This document shows, piece by piece, positions 9,696 through 16,475 of a stretch of 64,000 nucleotides of DNA. Position 1 is the first letter of the stretch, and each line of letters starts with the position of its first letter. Below the pieces are notes generated by a model. The model saw only the letters and a program-made list of their open reading frames with translations, was not told the origin of the DNA and did no database searches. The DNA is from Chryseobacterium nakagawai (lineage in GTDB: Bacteria > Bacteroidota > Bacteroidia > Flavobacteriales > Weeksellaceae). A program made the translations under genes and the position numbers. The stretch is from the NCBI RefSeq assembly GCF_900637665.1, contig NZ_LR134386.1, forward strand, positions 2,100,501-2,164,500, read 5' to 3'.

Positions 9696-9767
9696 GTAAA
9701 ATAATTAGAATTAATCATGGATCAAGCAGCTTTGACGATGAAATTAAATGTATTTAGTTCTTAATAA

Positions 9768-9795
9768 AAAAGAGAAGCTGTAAAGTTTCTCTTTT
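9768..9795 (-). terminator. Terminator downstream of the DUF2314 gene
   Basis: Arms AAAAGAGAA (9768-9776) and TTCTCTTTT (9787-9795) enclose a 10-nt loop. On the minus strand the hairpin ends in a T tract. Confidence 0.65.
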
Positions 9796-9837
9796 ATTTT
9801 GTCTAATATTTTTCTAAGTTTTTACTCCTAATAGTTA

Positions 9838-10656
9838 TTAATAATTTTCCAATACTGGAATAAGATGTTCCCAATTCAGCTCTTTAGCATAATCCAGTGC
9901 GGTTTTTCCCGCTTTAGATTGAACCGTTTTATCTGCTCCGGCTTCCAGTGCAGTCTGTACTGTGGTTAAGTTTCCGGCAATAGTTTCTCGGTGAAGAAGG
10001 GTCTGTCCATTGTCATCAATAAGTTTGATTTCATCCGGGTATTCCTGTAAGAATTTCGCAAAATCGTCTTTCATATTTCTGCTCATAGGATGCTCTACAA
10101 GATTTTCAGGCTCTTCTTCCTGGTTGTTTACCATAAGAATATTGTTGAAATCACCAAAATCCAGCTGCCAGGCATTGTCATGATCCTTTCTCTCTAAAGC
10201 AGACATATCTGAACGCATTTTCTGAATGGTAAAACCACCATAAGCTTTAGGAAGAGGTTCTGTAGATGATGAGAATAATTTAGAAAGACCTTTAGGCTTC
10301 TTTACATTGGGAGTAATGGCGAAAAGCCAGTCACTGATACCACTAAGAGGAATATCAATATAATCTCCCACCTGAACATTCTTTAAGGTGTTGGGTTCAT
10401 TGATCAGATATCCTGTTACACGCTCACCGTCAAATCCAATATCATTGATCCACATGTGTTCAACAATAGTTTCTCCCGTTTCAGTGGTATCTGAAAAAAG
10501 AGCTTTTACACATGATACATTAAGTCCCGGAATGATTCTTCTGTATTCCCAGGATTGTTCACGCCAAAAATATTTAAAAGTTTCCTGTGCTTTCTTGTAT
10601 GCTTCAATCATTTGCGGATCATCTCCATCCGCCCAAAATATAGGATTTTCTTCCAT
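9838..10656 (-). CDS. DUF2314 domain protein with C-terminal ankyrin repeats
   Basis: A 272-residue cytosolic protein without signal peptide. Residues about 15-170 match the DUF2314 pattern (AQETFKYFWREQ, EHMWINDI, VGDYIDIPLSGISDWLF). Residues 213-272 hold two ankyrin-type repeats (DDNGQTLLHRETIAGN, LEAGADKTVQ, GKTALDYAKE). DUF2314 proteins are of unknown function and are frequent around polymorphic toxin loci. The next gene upstream on the same strand is an acidic protein of unknown family, and the two may be co-transcribed (37-nt gap). Confidence 0.78.
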   Translation of the reverse strand: MEENPIFWADGDDPQMIEAYKKAQETFKYFWREQSWEYRRIIPGLNVSCVKALFSDTTETGETIVEHMWINDIGFDGERVTGYLINEPNTLKNVQVGDYIDIPLSGISDWLFAITPNVKKPKGLSKLFSSSTEPLPKAYGGFTIQKMRSDMSALERKDHDNAWQLDFGDFNNILMVNNQEEEPENLVEHPMSRNMKDDFAKFLQEYPDEIKLIDDNGQTLLHRETIAGNLTTVQTALEAGADKTVQSKAGKTALDYAKELNWEHLIPVLENY

Positions 10657-10693
10657 ATAATAAATTGTGGTTTGGTGTATTGTTGAAATGTTT

Positions 10694-11332
10694 TTAGTTC
10701 TGATAGGTTTCCTTTGGAAGTAATGCGGCGGTTTTGTAATAGGTTATATCCACGGGGAATTGTTTCTGAAGCTCATGAAATGTTTCATAATCATAATGAG
10801 CCCAGTTCTGTTCGTTATCGGGATCTGATGTTTTATCAATAGCAAGTTCCAGTTTTCCGTCTTCCTGATAACTGCACTCTATAGCGGCATATTTTTCTCC
10901 GTTTTCATCCTTAGTATACCAGCATTTTACTGTTCTTTCAAGCTGTGGCTCATGAGTTTCATTGTCAATCACCTGTGAGCATATAAAATTTTCAGGGTCG
11001 TCAGTTTTAAAAACAGTTTTGGAGATTAGAGGTTTCTCGTCTACAGACAGTGAATATAGTTTATTGGTAGTAATGATGAATCCGTCAGCAGTTTCCTTTT
11101 TTTCGATGTCAAAAAAATCAGATTTTTCCTTTAGGTATTCCAGAACTTCATCCTCATTGTCTCCTTCATTTAAAAAATAATTGATGTTATATATACTTTC
11201 ATCGTTGATGAATTCAATTTCTTTCAGTATATCGGAGTCATTTTCGTAATAATACAGATGGTATTCATCTAGCTTGGTAGCTTTGCTTTTGGAGATGACT
11301 TCTCCAAAAATGTTTTTGTACACTTTTCTCAT
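10694..11332 (-). CDS. Conserved hypothetical acidic protein
   Basis: A 212-residue soluble protein, rich in Glu, Asp and Tyr, with no signal peptide or membrane segment. I do not recognise a family. The N-terminus (MRKVYKNIFGEVISKSK) and the strongly alternating beta character resemble small immunity-type or SMI1-like proteins, but no motif proves this. It sits 37 nt upstream of the DUF2314-ankyrin gene on the same strand. Confidence 0.65.
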   Translation of the reverse strand: MRKVYKNIFGEVISKSKATKLDEYHLYYYENDSDILKEIEFINDESIYNINYFLNEGDNEDEVLEYLKEKSDFFDIEKKETADGFIITTNKLYSLSVDEKPLISKTVFKTDDPENFICSQVIDNETHEPQLERTVKCWYTKDENGEKYAAIECSYQEDGKLELAIDKTSDPDNEQNWAHYDYETFHELQKQFPVDITYYKTAALLPKETYQN

Positions 11333-11440
11333 TTTTAATCATGTTTAGTTTCATCTATTAGTTTAAGTGGTATAGAGCAAAGATAGTTTTCTTTTTTATC
11401 TTCTTCCAAAGTGTAAAACGGTATTTATTTCGTAATTATT

Positions 11441-11869
11441 TCATATGTCCTTTATAAAATCCTCATATTCGTAATAAAACCTTTCGAATCCATCCATTTT
11501 TTCGACAAAGAATTCAAAAATTTCCTGCCATGTGTTTCTATTGAAGACTGAAACCCCATGTTTTTCTACCCAAATACGGCTGATGACCTTTCCATTTTCC
11601 AATGTAAAATATTCGTCTTTCTGAAAATCTCCGATAAAATCTTTTAAAATATCTTCCAAAGACCATATCTTTTCATAATAAGCATTACGAAAAATCTCAT
11701 CTTTCATTTCGATTTCAAGAGAAACCTCTGCTTTTTTGTTGTCTGCAGAGAATTTAAATGACATATCCTTGATCTTAGTATCATACAGGATCCATTTTCT
11801 TGGAAAGGATTTTCCAAAAGCTGTCCAAAATTCCTTTTTGAGTTGTTGTGCTTCTTGTTTACTGAACAT
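11441..11869 (-). CDS. DUF4268 domain-containing protein
   Basis: A 142-residue protein that begins MFSKQEAQQLKKEFWTAFG, the usual DUF4268 N-terminus. The frame extends upstream to 11959, but that extension is not family sequence, and a TATGTTTG -7 box sits at 11874-11881 just before the ATG at 11869, so the short start is chosen. The 5' UTR would be nearly absent. DUF4268 occurs alone or in restriction/defence-linked proteins; here it is a stand-alone short form. Function unknown. Confidence 0.78.
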   Translation of the reverse strand: MFSKQEAQQLKKEFWTAFGKSFPRKWILYDTKIKDMSFKFSADNKKAEVSLEIEMKDEIFRNAYYEKIWSLEDILKDFIGDFQKDEYFTLENGKVISRIWVEKHGVSVFNRNTWQEIFEFFVEKMDGFERFYYEYEDFIKDI

Positions 11870-11873
11870 AGGA

Positions 11874-11881
11874 CAAACATA
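11874..11881 (-). promoter_or_regulatory. -7 box (TATGTTTG) for DUF4268 gene
   Basis: On the minus strand the box is preceded 20 nt upstream by TTTTG, a good flavobacterial -33/-7 pair. It ends 4 nt before the ATG, implying a leaderless or near-leaderless transcript. Confidence 0.55.
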
Positions 11882-11976
11882 GCAATTTAATAGGAAAAAG
11901 GCAAAACTGCAATGCAACAAAACGATAAAAAATAATGCGATTAATGAGCTCTTTTGCAATTTTACCTTTTCGCTTA

Positions 11977-12004
11977 AACATGTTAAACAATTTTCTTATT
12001 TTTG
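11977..12004 (+). promoter_or_regulatory. Rrf2 gene promoter: palindrome plus -7 box
   Basis: AACATGTT (11977-11984, flanked by A/T to give an imperfect longer palindrome) lies just upstream of TATTTTTG (11997-12004). The -7 box ends 5 nt before the ATG at 12010. The palindrome sits in the -33/-7 spacer, the right place for autorepression. Confidence 0.4.
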
Positions 12005-12009
12005 CTGTG

Positions 12010-12417
12010 ATGCTATCAAAAAAATCTCAATATGCGTTTAAGGCACTTTCATATCTTGTAGAAAAAAGAAATGAAGGTCCGGTTCTTATTTCCGAAATAG
12101 CGGAACACAAAAAGATACCTTTAAAGTTTTTAGAAAATATCCTGCTTGAACTGAAAAAAGCGGAGATCCTTGACAGTAAAAAAGGAAAGGGAGGAGGATA
12201 CTTCTTGAGGGAAAATCCTGAAAATGTGAAATTAGCCAAAATTATCCGTCTTGTGAACGGTCCCATTGCCATGCTTCCGTGTGTAAGTCTCAACTTCTAT
12301 GAAAAATGTGAAGACTGCAACGAAGATCATTGTGGCTTACATGATGTATTGATAGAGGTTAGAGATGCCTCACTGAATATTCTTGAGAAAAAAACTTTAA
12401 TGGATTTGGTCGACTGA
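12010..12417 (+). CDS. Rrf2-family transcriptional regulator with four-cysteine cluster motif
   Basis: A 135-residue Rrf2 regulator starting MLSKKSQYAFKALSYLVEK. Winged HTH residues about 8-65 include KKGKGGGYFL, the Rrf2 wing. The C-terminal half has Cys91, Cys100, Cys103 and Cys108 (C-x8-C-x2-C-x4-C), suggesting an Fe-S cluster or thiol sensing as in IscR/NsrR-type members. The frame continues upstream to 11935, but family sequence begins at 12010. The neighbouring TauE/SafE exporter and a palindrome over its promoter suggest control of sulfur compound metabolism; this is inference. Confidence 0.88.
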   Translation: MLSKKSQYAFKALSYLVEKRNEGPVLISEIAEHKKIPLKFLENILLELKKAEILDSKKGKGGGYFLRENPENVKLAKIIRLVNGPIAMLPCVSLNFYEKCEDCNEDHCGLHDVLIEVRDASLNILEKKTLMDLVD

Positions 12418-12440
12418 TCTGATCCTTTTTTTTGAAATAA

Positions 12441-12463
12441 TAGTCTACTTGTTTTGTAGGATA
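12441..12463. promoter_or_regulatory. Candidate Rrf2 operator upstream of the microprotein-tauE unit
   Basis: TAGTCTAC (12441-12448) and GTAGGATA (12456-12463) are arms of a 23-bp imperfect palindrome with a CTAC-N7-GTAG core. The -33 box TTTG (12453-12456) lies inside it, so a bound dimer would block RNA polymerase. Confidence 0.5.
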
Positions 12464-12483
12464 ATATTTTTATTGGATATTTG
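12453..12483 (+). promoter_or_regulatory. Promoter TTTG-N19-GATATTTG for the microprotein-tauE unit
   Basis: The -33 TTTG at 12453-12456 and -7 GATATTTG at 12476-12483 have a 19-nt spacer and lie 22 nt before the small ORF start. One mismatch to TAnnTTTG. Confidence 0.55.
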
Positions 12484-12505
12484 CATGACTTCAAAAGAAT
12501 AAATT

Positions 12506-12637
12506 ATGATTCCAAAAGAAGATGCAGGTACTATAAACTCATGGCGGGCAGGAGATTTGCTGAACAGAACTATTGTTCCGGTAAACAATTCAGAGAGTGA
12601 TAAACAAAACAAACTTACAATTTCAGAGCTATGGTGA
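12506..12637 (+). CDS. Microprotein of 43 residues, translationally coupled to TauE/SafE
   Basis: A short ORF begins MIPKEDAGTINSWRAGDLLN and ends SELW. Its stop overlaps the next start in ATGGTGA (12631-12637), so the exporter's start lies inside this ORF. It has a good promoter 22 nt upstream and occupies the whole leader of the transcript. I do not recognise a family. It may be a real small protein, a coupling or leader ORF, or a remnant. The tight overlap and promoter placement favour translation. Confidence 0.5.
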   Translation: MIPKEDAGTINSWRAGDLLNRTIVPVNNSESDKQNKLTISELW

Positions 12638-13518
12638 TTACAAAAAAGATTCAGATAAGGCTCAATATATTGTTAGTAACGATTGCTCTGGTATCAGCAG
12701 CCGTTTTTTCCCTATATGAGCTGGGCTATTTTGATGAGTTGCAGCAGATGTTGGCAAAAGATCATTATATTTTTTACTGGATGCTTTTGGTGGGTGTTTT
12801 TGCAGAGATTGTAGCAGGATCAATGGGGATGGGCTATGGCGTGATCTGTACCACCACACTGATGTTTCTGAACATTCCGCCTCATATTGTAAGCGCCAGT
12901 ATTCATTCTGCGGAAAGCTTTACTACAGCAGCAGGAAGCGCAAGTCATATTAAGCTTAAGAATGTAAGCATAAGCCTGGTGAAGAAATTAGCTGTTCCTG
13001 CGGTCATTGGAGCAATTATAGGGGCTATTAGTCTTACTTATCTTGGCGAGTATTACGCAAAGATCACTAAAACAGTGATTGCTTTTTATACTTTATATCT
13101 TGGATTCCAAATCCTTTCCAATGCTTTTAAAGATAAACAGAGTAAAGCATTGAAAAGAAAGACTAATCTGACAAGACTTGGCGTGATTGGAGGATTTATA
13201 GACTCTTTTGCCGGTGGTGGTTGGGGGCCTTTGGTAACCGGAACACTTATTAAAAATGCTTTTACTCCAAGATTTGCAGTGGGAAGTTCTACTGTTGCGA
13301 AATTTATCCTGACCATTACAGCTGCTGTTACCTTTTTCTTTACTCTTGGAATTCAGCACTGGAATATTATCCTTGGGCTTTTAATAGGTGGAATTATTAC
13401 CGCTCCTTTTTCCGCAATGCTTACTGCAAAGCTTCCGGTGAAGAAAATGTTTCTGGTCATTGGAGTTTTGGTGATTGTCATGAGTTCTATAACTATTTAT
13501 AAATCAGTGTTCAGTTAA
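12631..13518 (+). CDS. TauE/SafE family sulfite (organosulfonate) exporter
   Basis: A 295-residue inner-membrane protein with about eight hydrophobic helices in two similar halves. The repeated glycine-rich motifs VAGSMGMGYG (around residue 61) and IDSFAGGGWGPL (around 190) are the paired signatures of the TauE/SafE family, which moves sulfite, sulfonates or related anions. The Rrf2 regulator upstream and the candidate operator suggest response to sulfur or redox state. Translation is probably coupled to the preceding small ORF. Substrate not determined. Confidence 0.85.
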   Translation: MVITKKIQIRLNILLVTIALVSAAVFSLYELGYFDELQQMLAKDHYIFYWMLLVGVFAEIVAGSMGMGYGVICTTTLMFLNIPPHIVSASIHSAESFTTAAGSASHIKLKNVSISLVKKLAVPAVIGAIIGAISLTYLGEYYAKITKTVIAFYTLYLGFQILSNAFKDKQSKALKRKTNLTRLGVIGGFIDSFAGGGWGPLVTGTLIKNAFTPRFAVGSSTVAKFILTITAAVTFFFTLGIQHWNIILGLLIGGIITAPFSAMLTAKLPVKKMFLVIGVLVIVMSSITIYKSVFS

Positions 13519-13607
13519 AAAATATGCTTGTGGATGTAAAAATAAATGGATCAAAAATAAATTTGATTTTGAAAATATTCTACTTTTACATCAATAAATA
13601 TTAGAAT

Positions 13608-13898
13608 ATGAACTTACATATCATTGCACTTTTTAAGTTTAATGAAAATTATCTGATGGAAGCGGTAGAGCTTTTTCAAAATCTGGTGAAGGAAACAAGA
13701 AAAGAAGAAGGATGCCTACAGTACGATCTTGTTGAAGATAAAGACAATAAAGGAACATTTTTCCTGATTGAACTTTGGGAGAGTGTGGATCATCACAACA
13801 GACACAACGGTCAGGATCACCTGCTGGACTTCCGTAAAGATGCTTCCAAAATCATGGAAAGCGGGGTGGAGGTTTACAAAGGTTTTAAAATATATTAA
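13608..13898 (+). CDS. Antibiotic biosynthesis monooxygenase-fold protein (putative quinol monooxygenase)
   Basis: A 96-residue ABM-fold protein of the ferredoxin-like dimeric alpha/beta barrel type. The pattern ETRKEEGCLQYDLVEDKDN followed by FLIELWES and HHNRHNGQDHL is that of YgiN-like proteins. These include quinone/quinol monooxygenases and heme-oxygenase-like members. The gene lies alone between the TauE exporter and the heme island. There is no sign that it is a heme oxygenase, because the Asn/Trp/His set of IsdG is not evident. Confidence 0.8.
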   Translation: MNLHIIALFKFNENYLMEAVELFQNLVKETRKEEGCLQYDLVEDKDNKGTFFLIELWESVDHHNRHNGQDHLLDFRKDASKIMESGVEVYKGFKIY

Positions 13899-14020
13899 AC
13901 ACTCTGAGTTTGGATAAGAAAGTTTAAATTAAAGACTGGAAGCTGGAAATTTCTTTTAGTTATAATTACCACTTCTGCCTACATCACTTACTTATCTGAA
14001 CTTAAATTTTTTAATGAAAT

Positions 14021-14054
14021 AAAGGCGGCTTCAGGATTCTGAAGACCGCCTTTT
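14021..14054. terminator. Terminator between the ABM gene and the HmuY-like T9SS gene
   Basis: AAAGGCGGCTTCAG (14021-14034) and CTGAAGACCGCCTTTT (14039-14054) pair with one bulged base. A/T tracts on both sides make it usable from either strand. Confidence 0.8.
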
Positions 14055-14087
14055 ATTAGAAAAAATAGAAAGTATTTGAGTAAAATA

Positions 14088-15380
14088 TTATTTTACAATA
14101 AGTTTTTTTGTTTCTGAAGTTCCTCCATAGGTAATTTTTACCAAATAATTTCCTGAAGGAAGCTGAGACAGGTTCAGATCTTGTCTGTAGAACCCAGCCT
14201 GATTAGTTAATTCAGCAGCATGCACCTTTTTTCCAGTTAGGTCGTATACTTCTACACTTCCTTTGTTGCTTGCTTTTTCTTTAACATCAAATAAAATTGT
14301 TACTTTTTTATCTGCTGTTGTAGGATTTGGATAGATTCCAAAAGAAGCTTTTTTACTTACTTCTGTGATTCCCAATGATCCGGTAATTTTTTTATACTTG
14401 AAAAACATATTTCCAGTGCTGGAACCATCACTTTGAGTGAAATACATTCTGTAATAATCATTCCCTTTTTTGACATAATACACAACGTTATTCTTCAAAG
14501 TAGTAATCACTTTCCATGAATGCCCAATTGTAGTAATATTGGATGAAAAATTATTGGCTGCAGGAATGTTTCCATCAGCTACCTGTTGAGTTTCAGGATC
14601 TACCATGGCAACTTTAAGGCCTGGGCTTTGGATAGCTCCTGCCACAGGATACATCTGAACCCCATTATAGAAGGTGAAATATTTTGTAAAGACTAAGTCC
14701 CACGCATTTTTTGAAGGTTCCATATTAGGAACTTTTGCTCCGGTATCGAATGAGAAATAGTTGAAATAAGCGTCATCAGTTCCGTTAGCTACAGTTCTTG
14801 TTTCAGTTGGTGTCCATGCAGTACCATCCCACTTGGAATATTTAAAAGTGTATCCTGAGAATGCGTCTTCAATAGCAAATTTAATATACGTTCCTGAAGC
14901 ATATTTTAGAACAAAAATTGCTTTTCCATTAATATGGTGATTCACCGGATTATAAACTCCCCAGCCTGTAGAAGGAATATTGGGGTTAGGACCTGTAATA
15001 GGACCCTGTTCAAAGGCTCCCTGACTCCAATCCGTAATTTGATCAGGGTTATAAAGTGGCTCACCCCAAGAAGCTTCATTGTTTATATTGATATTATCCC
15101 ATTCTGCTAAACTGGTTGCAGCGGTATATACTTCAATGTTCTTAGCATCATTAATTCTTGTTCCTGTTGCATAAGGAGAAACTCTATAGAATGCTACATC
15201 CCATGTAGTAGCAGATTGAGAAACGATATTTCCATCAGAAAAATTAAAGAATGAACGATTTTGATACCCACTTCCCAACGTCATATTTGCTTGTGTGTAT
15301 CCTAATGCATCTGTCTGCGCTAACACAGTCTGTTGAACAGTAAGAGCAAGCAACGATGCCAATAATAGTTTTGTTCTCAT
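14088..15380 (-). CDS. HmuY-like protein with T9SS type A sorting domain
   Basis: A 430-residue secreted protein. The Sec signal peptide ends near LAQ (residue 22). The body has HmuY-family features (TTWDVAFYR, AWDLVFTKYFTFYNG, and a late WKVIT strand), the same pattern as the HmuY lipoprotein at 18603. Residues about 345-430 are a Por sorting domain (FGIYPNPTTADKKVTI ... VYDLTGKKV ... SGNYLVKI). HmuY proteins bind heme; this version should be exported through T9SS instead of being lipid-anchored. It is divergent from, but shares a promoter module with, the receptor operon. Confidence 0.82.
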   Translation of the reverse strand: MRTKLLLASLLALTVQQTVLAQTDALGYTQANMTLGSGYQNRSFFNFSDGNIVSQSATTWDVAFYRVSPYATGTRINDAKNIEVYTAATSLAEWDNININNEASWGEPLYNPDQITDWSQGAFEQGPITGPNPNIPSTGWGVYNPVNHHINGKAIFVLKYASGTYIKFAIEDAFSGYTFKYSKWDGTAWTPTETRTVANGTDDAYFNYFSFDTGAKVPNMEPSKNAWDLVFTKYFTFYNGVQMYPVAGAIQSPGLKVAMVDPETQQVADGNIPAANNFSSNITTIGHSWKVITTLKNNVVYYVKKGNDYYRMYFTQSDGSSTGNMFFKYKKITGSLGITEVSKKASFGIYPNPTTADKKVTILFDVKEKASNKGSVEVYDLTGKKVHAAELTNQAGFYRQDLNLSQLPSGNYLVKITYGGTSETKKLIVK

Positions 15381-15398
15381 AATTTATTTTTTAAATTC

Positions 15399-15452
15399 TT
15401 ATTTAGAATGATTCAACAAAAGTATATAATTATTTTTAATCATTCTAAATAA
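15399..15452. promoter_or_regulatory. Heme-island promoter module copy 1 (two operator half-sites flanking a -7 box)
   Basis: TTATTTAGAATGATT (15399-15413) and its exact reverse complement AATCATTCTAAATAA (15438-15452) flank the minus-strand -7 box TACTTTTG (15417-15424) of the HmuY-like gene. One site covers the -33 region, the other the start region. TTTAGAAT/ATTCTAAA elements look like Fur/PerR-family boxes. Copy 2 lies at 16392-16445. Confidence 0.7.
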
Positions 15453-15506
15453 AAACATGATTTTTATCGTGTTTTTATTAGAATTATCTTAGAACTTGGG
15501 TATAAA

Positions 15507-15536
15507 AAAGCCGAAAGGAATGATCCCTTCGGCTTT
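15507..15536 (-). terminator. Terminator of the T9SS gene at 15566-16381
   Basis: A 13-bp stem (15507-15519 / 15524-15536, one mismatch, loop ATGA) has a T tract on the minus-strand side. Confidence 0.8.
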
Positions 15537-15565
15537 ATTAAAGGCAAATAATAGTCTAATAAACC

Positions 15566-16381
15566 TTATTTTTTGATGAATTTTGATTGGATGATTTTTC
15601 CTTCAGCAGTTTCAATAGCGATGAAGTAAACCCCAGTCTGAAGTCCATTGATATTAAATTTTTGTCCGTTCAGTTTCCCTTCTGCTACTTTTAACCCAGC
15701 AGAAGAATAGATTTGAATGTTTTTAGGATCTTTCTTCGCTACAAAGCCAAGGGACGTATTGTCTGCATTAACAAAGAACTTAACTTCATTTTGGGCAACT
15801 GCATTGTCATTAACTCCCAAAGAACCTGTTGTATCATAGACAACATCATCAATTTGTACAGCTACGTGCATCGCTGAAGGTGTAAACTTAAACACAAGAT
15901 ACGAGGATGTAGATGCTGGTATAGGTACGTTTATATTCAGAATCGTTCCAATTGCAGATACTGTAATTGGATTTCCAACAGGAGTAAATGTTGACATATC
16001 TGTAGGATTAGATGCTAATCCTATCTGAATAGTTCCAGGACCAGGGGATGGAGATACCAAAGTTGTTGTAAACTTCAGTGTTTTGTCTCCTGCAGGAGCC
16101 TGGATCTGTGGAGAAATTAAATAAGAAGGATTTGTAGGGTTTGTTCCTGAATATGATTGAACAGCTCTGTTGGCACTAGTGTTCGTTACGATCATTCTTG
16201 GTGGAACCGGGAATGGGGCTTCATTCATAACCAGAGGAGCTACCACGGTAGACCAGCCAAACTGAGGGAAAGTGGTGTTTCCCGCAGTGAAGTTATCGAA
16301 GTTTTCGTTGATAGTTGGTACTTGTGCTTTAGCGGTAAAGGCTGTAAGTATCAATGCTCCTAAAAGTAATTTTAGTTTCAT
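15566..16381 (-). CDS. T9SS-exported choice-of-anchor J-like adhesin-domain protein
   Basis: A 271-residue protein with a Sec signal peptide (ends TAKAQ, residue 20). Residues 21-185 resemble the cleaved-adhesin / choice-of-anchor J beta-sandwich (NENFDNFTAGNTTFPQFGW at the start, then SYLISPQIQAPAG, and DDVVYDTTGSLGV at the end). Residues about 200-271 form a Por sorting domain (IQIYSSAGLKVAEG, QTGVYFIAIE). It is divergently transcribed from the TonB receptor gene and shares the intergenic operator module, so it is probably induced with heme uptake. Confidence 0.8.
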   Translation of the reverse strand: MKLKLLLGALILTAFTAKAQVPTINENFDNFTAGNTTFPQFGWSTVVAPLVMNEAPFPVPPRMIVTNTSANRAVQSYSGTNPTNPSYLISPQIQAPAGDKTLKFTTTLVSPSPGPGTIQIGLASNPTDMSTFTPVGNPITVSAIGTILNINVPIPASTSSYLVFKFTPSAMHVAVQIDDVVYDTTGSLGVNDNAVAQNEVKFFVNADNTSLGFVAKKDPKNIQIYSSAGLKVAEGKLNGQKFNINGLQTGVYFIAIETAEGKIIQSKFIKK

Positions 16382-16391
16382 GCTGTTATAT

Positions 16392-16445
16392 TTATTTAGA
16401 ATTATTACACAAAAGTATATATTTATTTTTAATCATTCTAAATAA
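16392..16445. promoter_or_regulatory. Heme-island promoter module copy 2
   Basis: TTATTTAGAATTATT (16392-16406) and AATCATTCTAAATAA (16431-16445) match as inverted arms at 14 of 15 positions. Between them the minus-strand -7 box TACTTTTG is at 16410-16417. From ACAAAAGTATATA onward the sequence is nearly identical to copy 1 for about 38 nt. The right-hand site also lies in the spacer of the plus-strand receptor promoter. Confidence 0.7.
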
Positions 16446-16450
16446 AGTTT

Positions 16451-16458
16451 TATATTTG
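16451..16458 (+). promoter_or_regulatory. -7 box (TATATTTG) for the TonB receptor operon
   Basis: Matches TAnnTTTG, 17 nt before the receptor ATG and 5 nt downstream of an operator half-site. Confidence 0.6.
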
Positions 16459-16475
16459 TCGAAATTTTTACCCTT

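Noticed and set aside
13608..13898. Heme oxygenase (IsdG type) linked to the heme island
   Set aside because: It has the ABM fold, but the heme-binding Asn/Trp/His set is not seen and it lies outside the co-regulated module.
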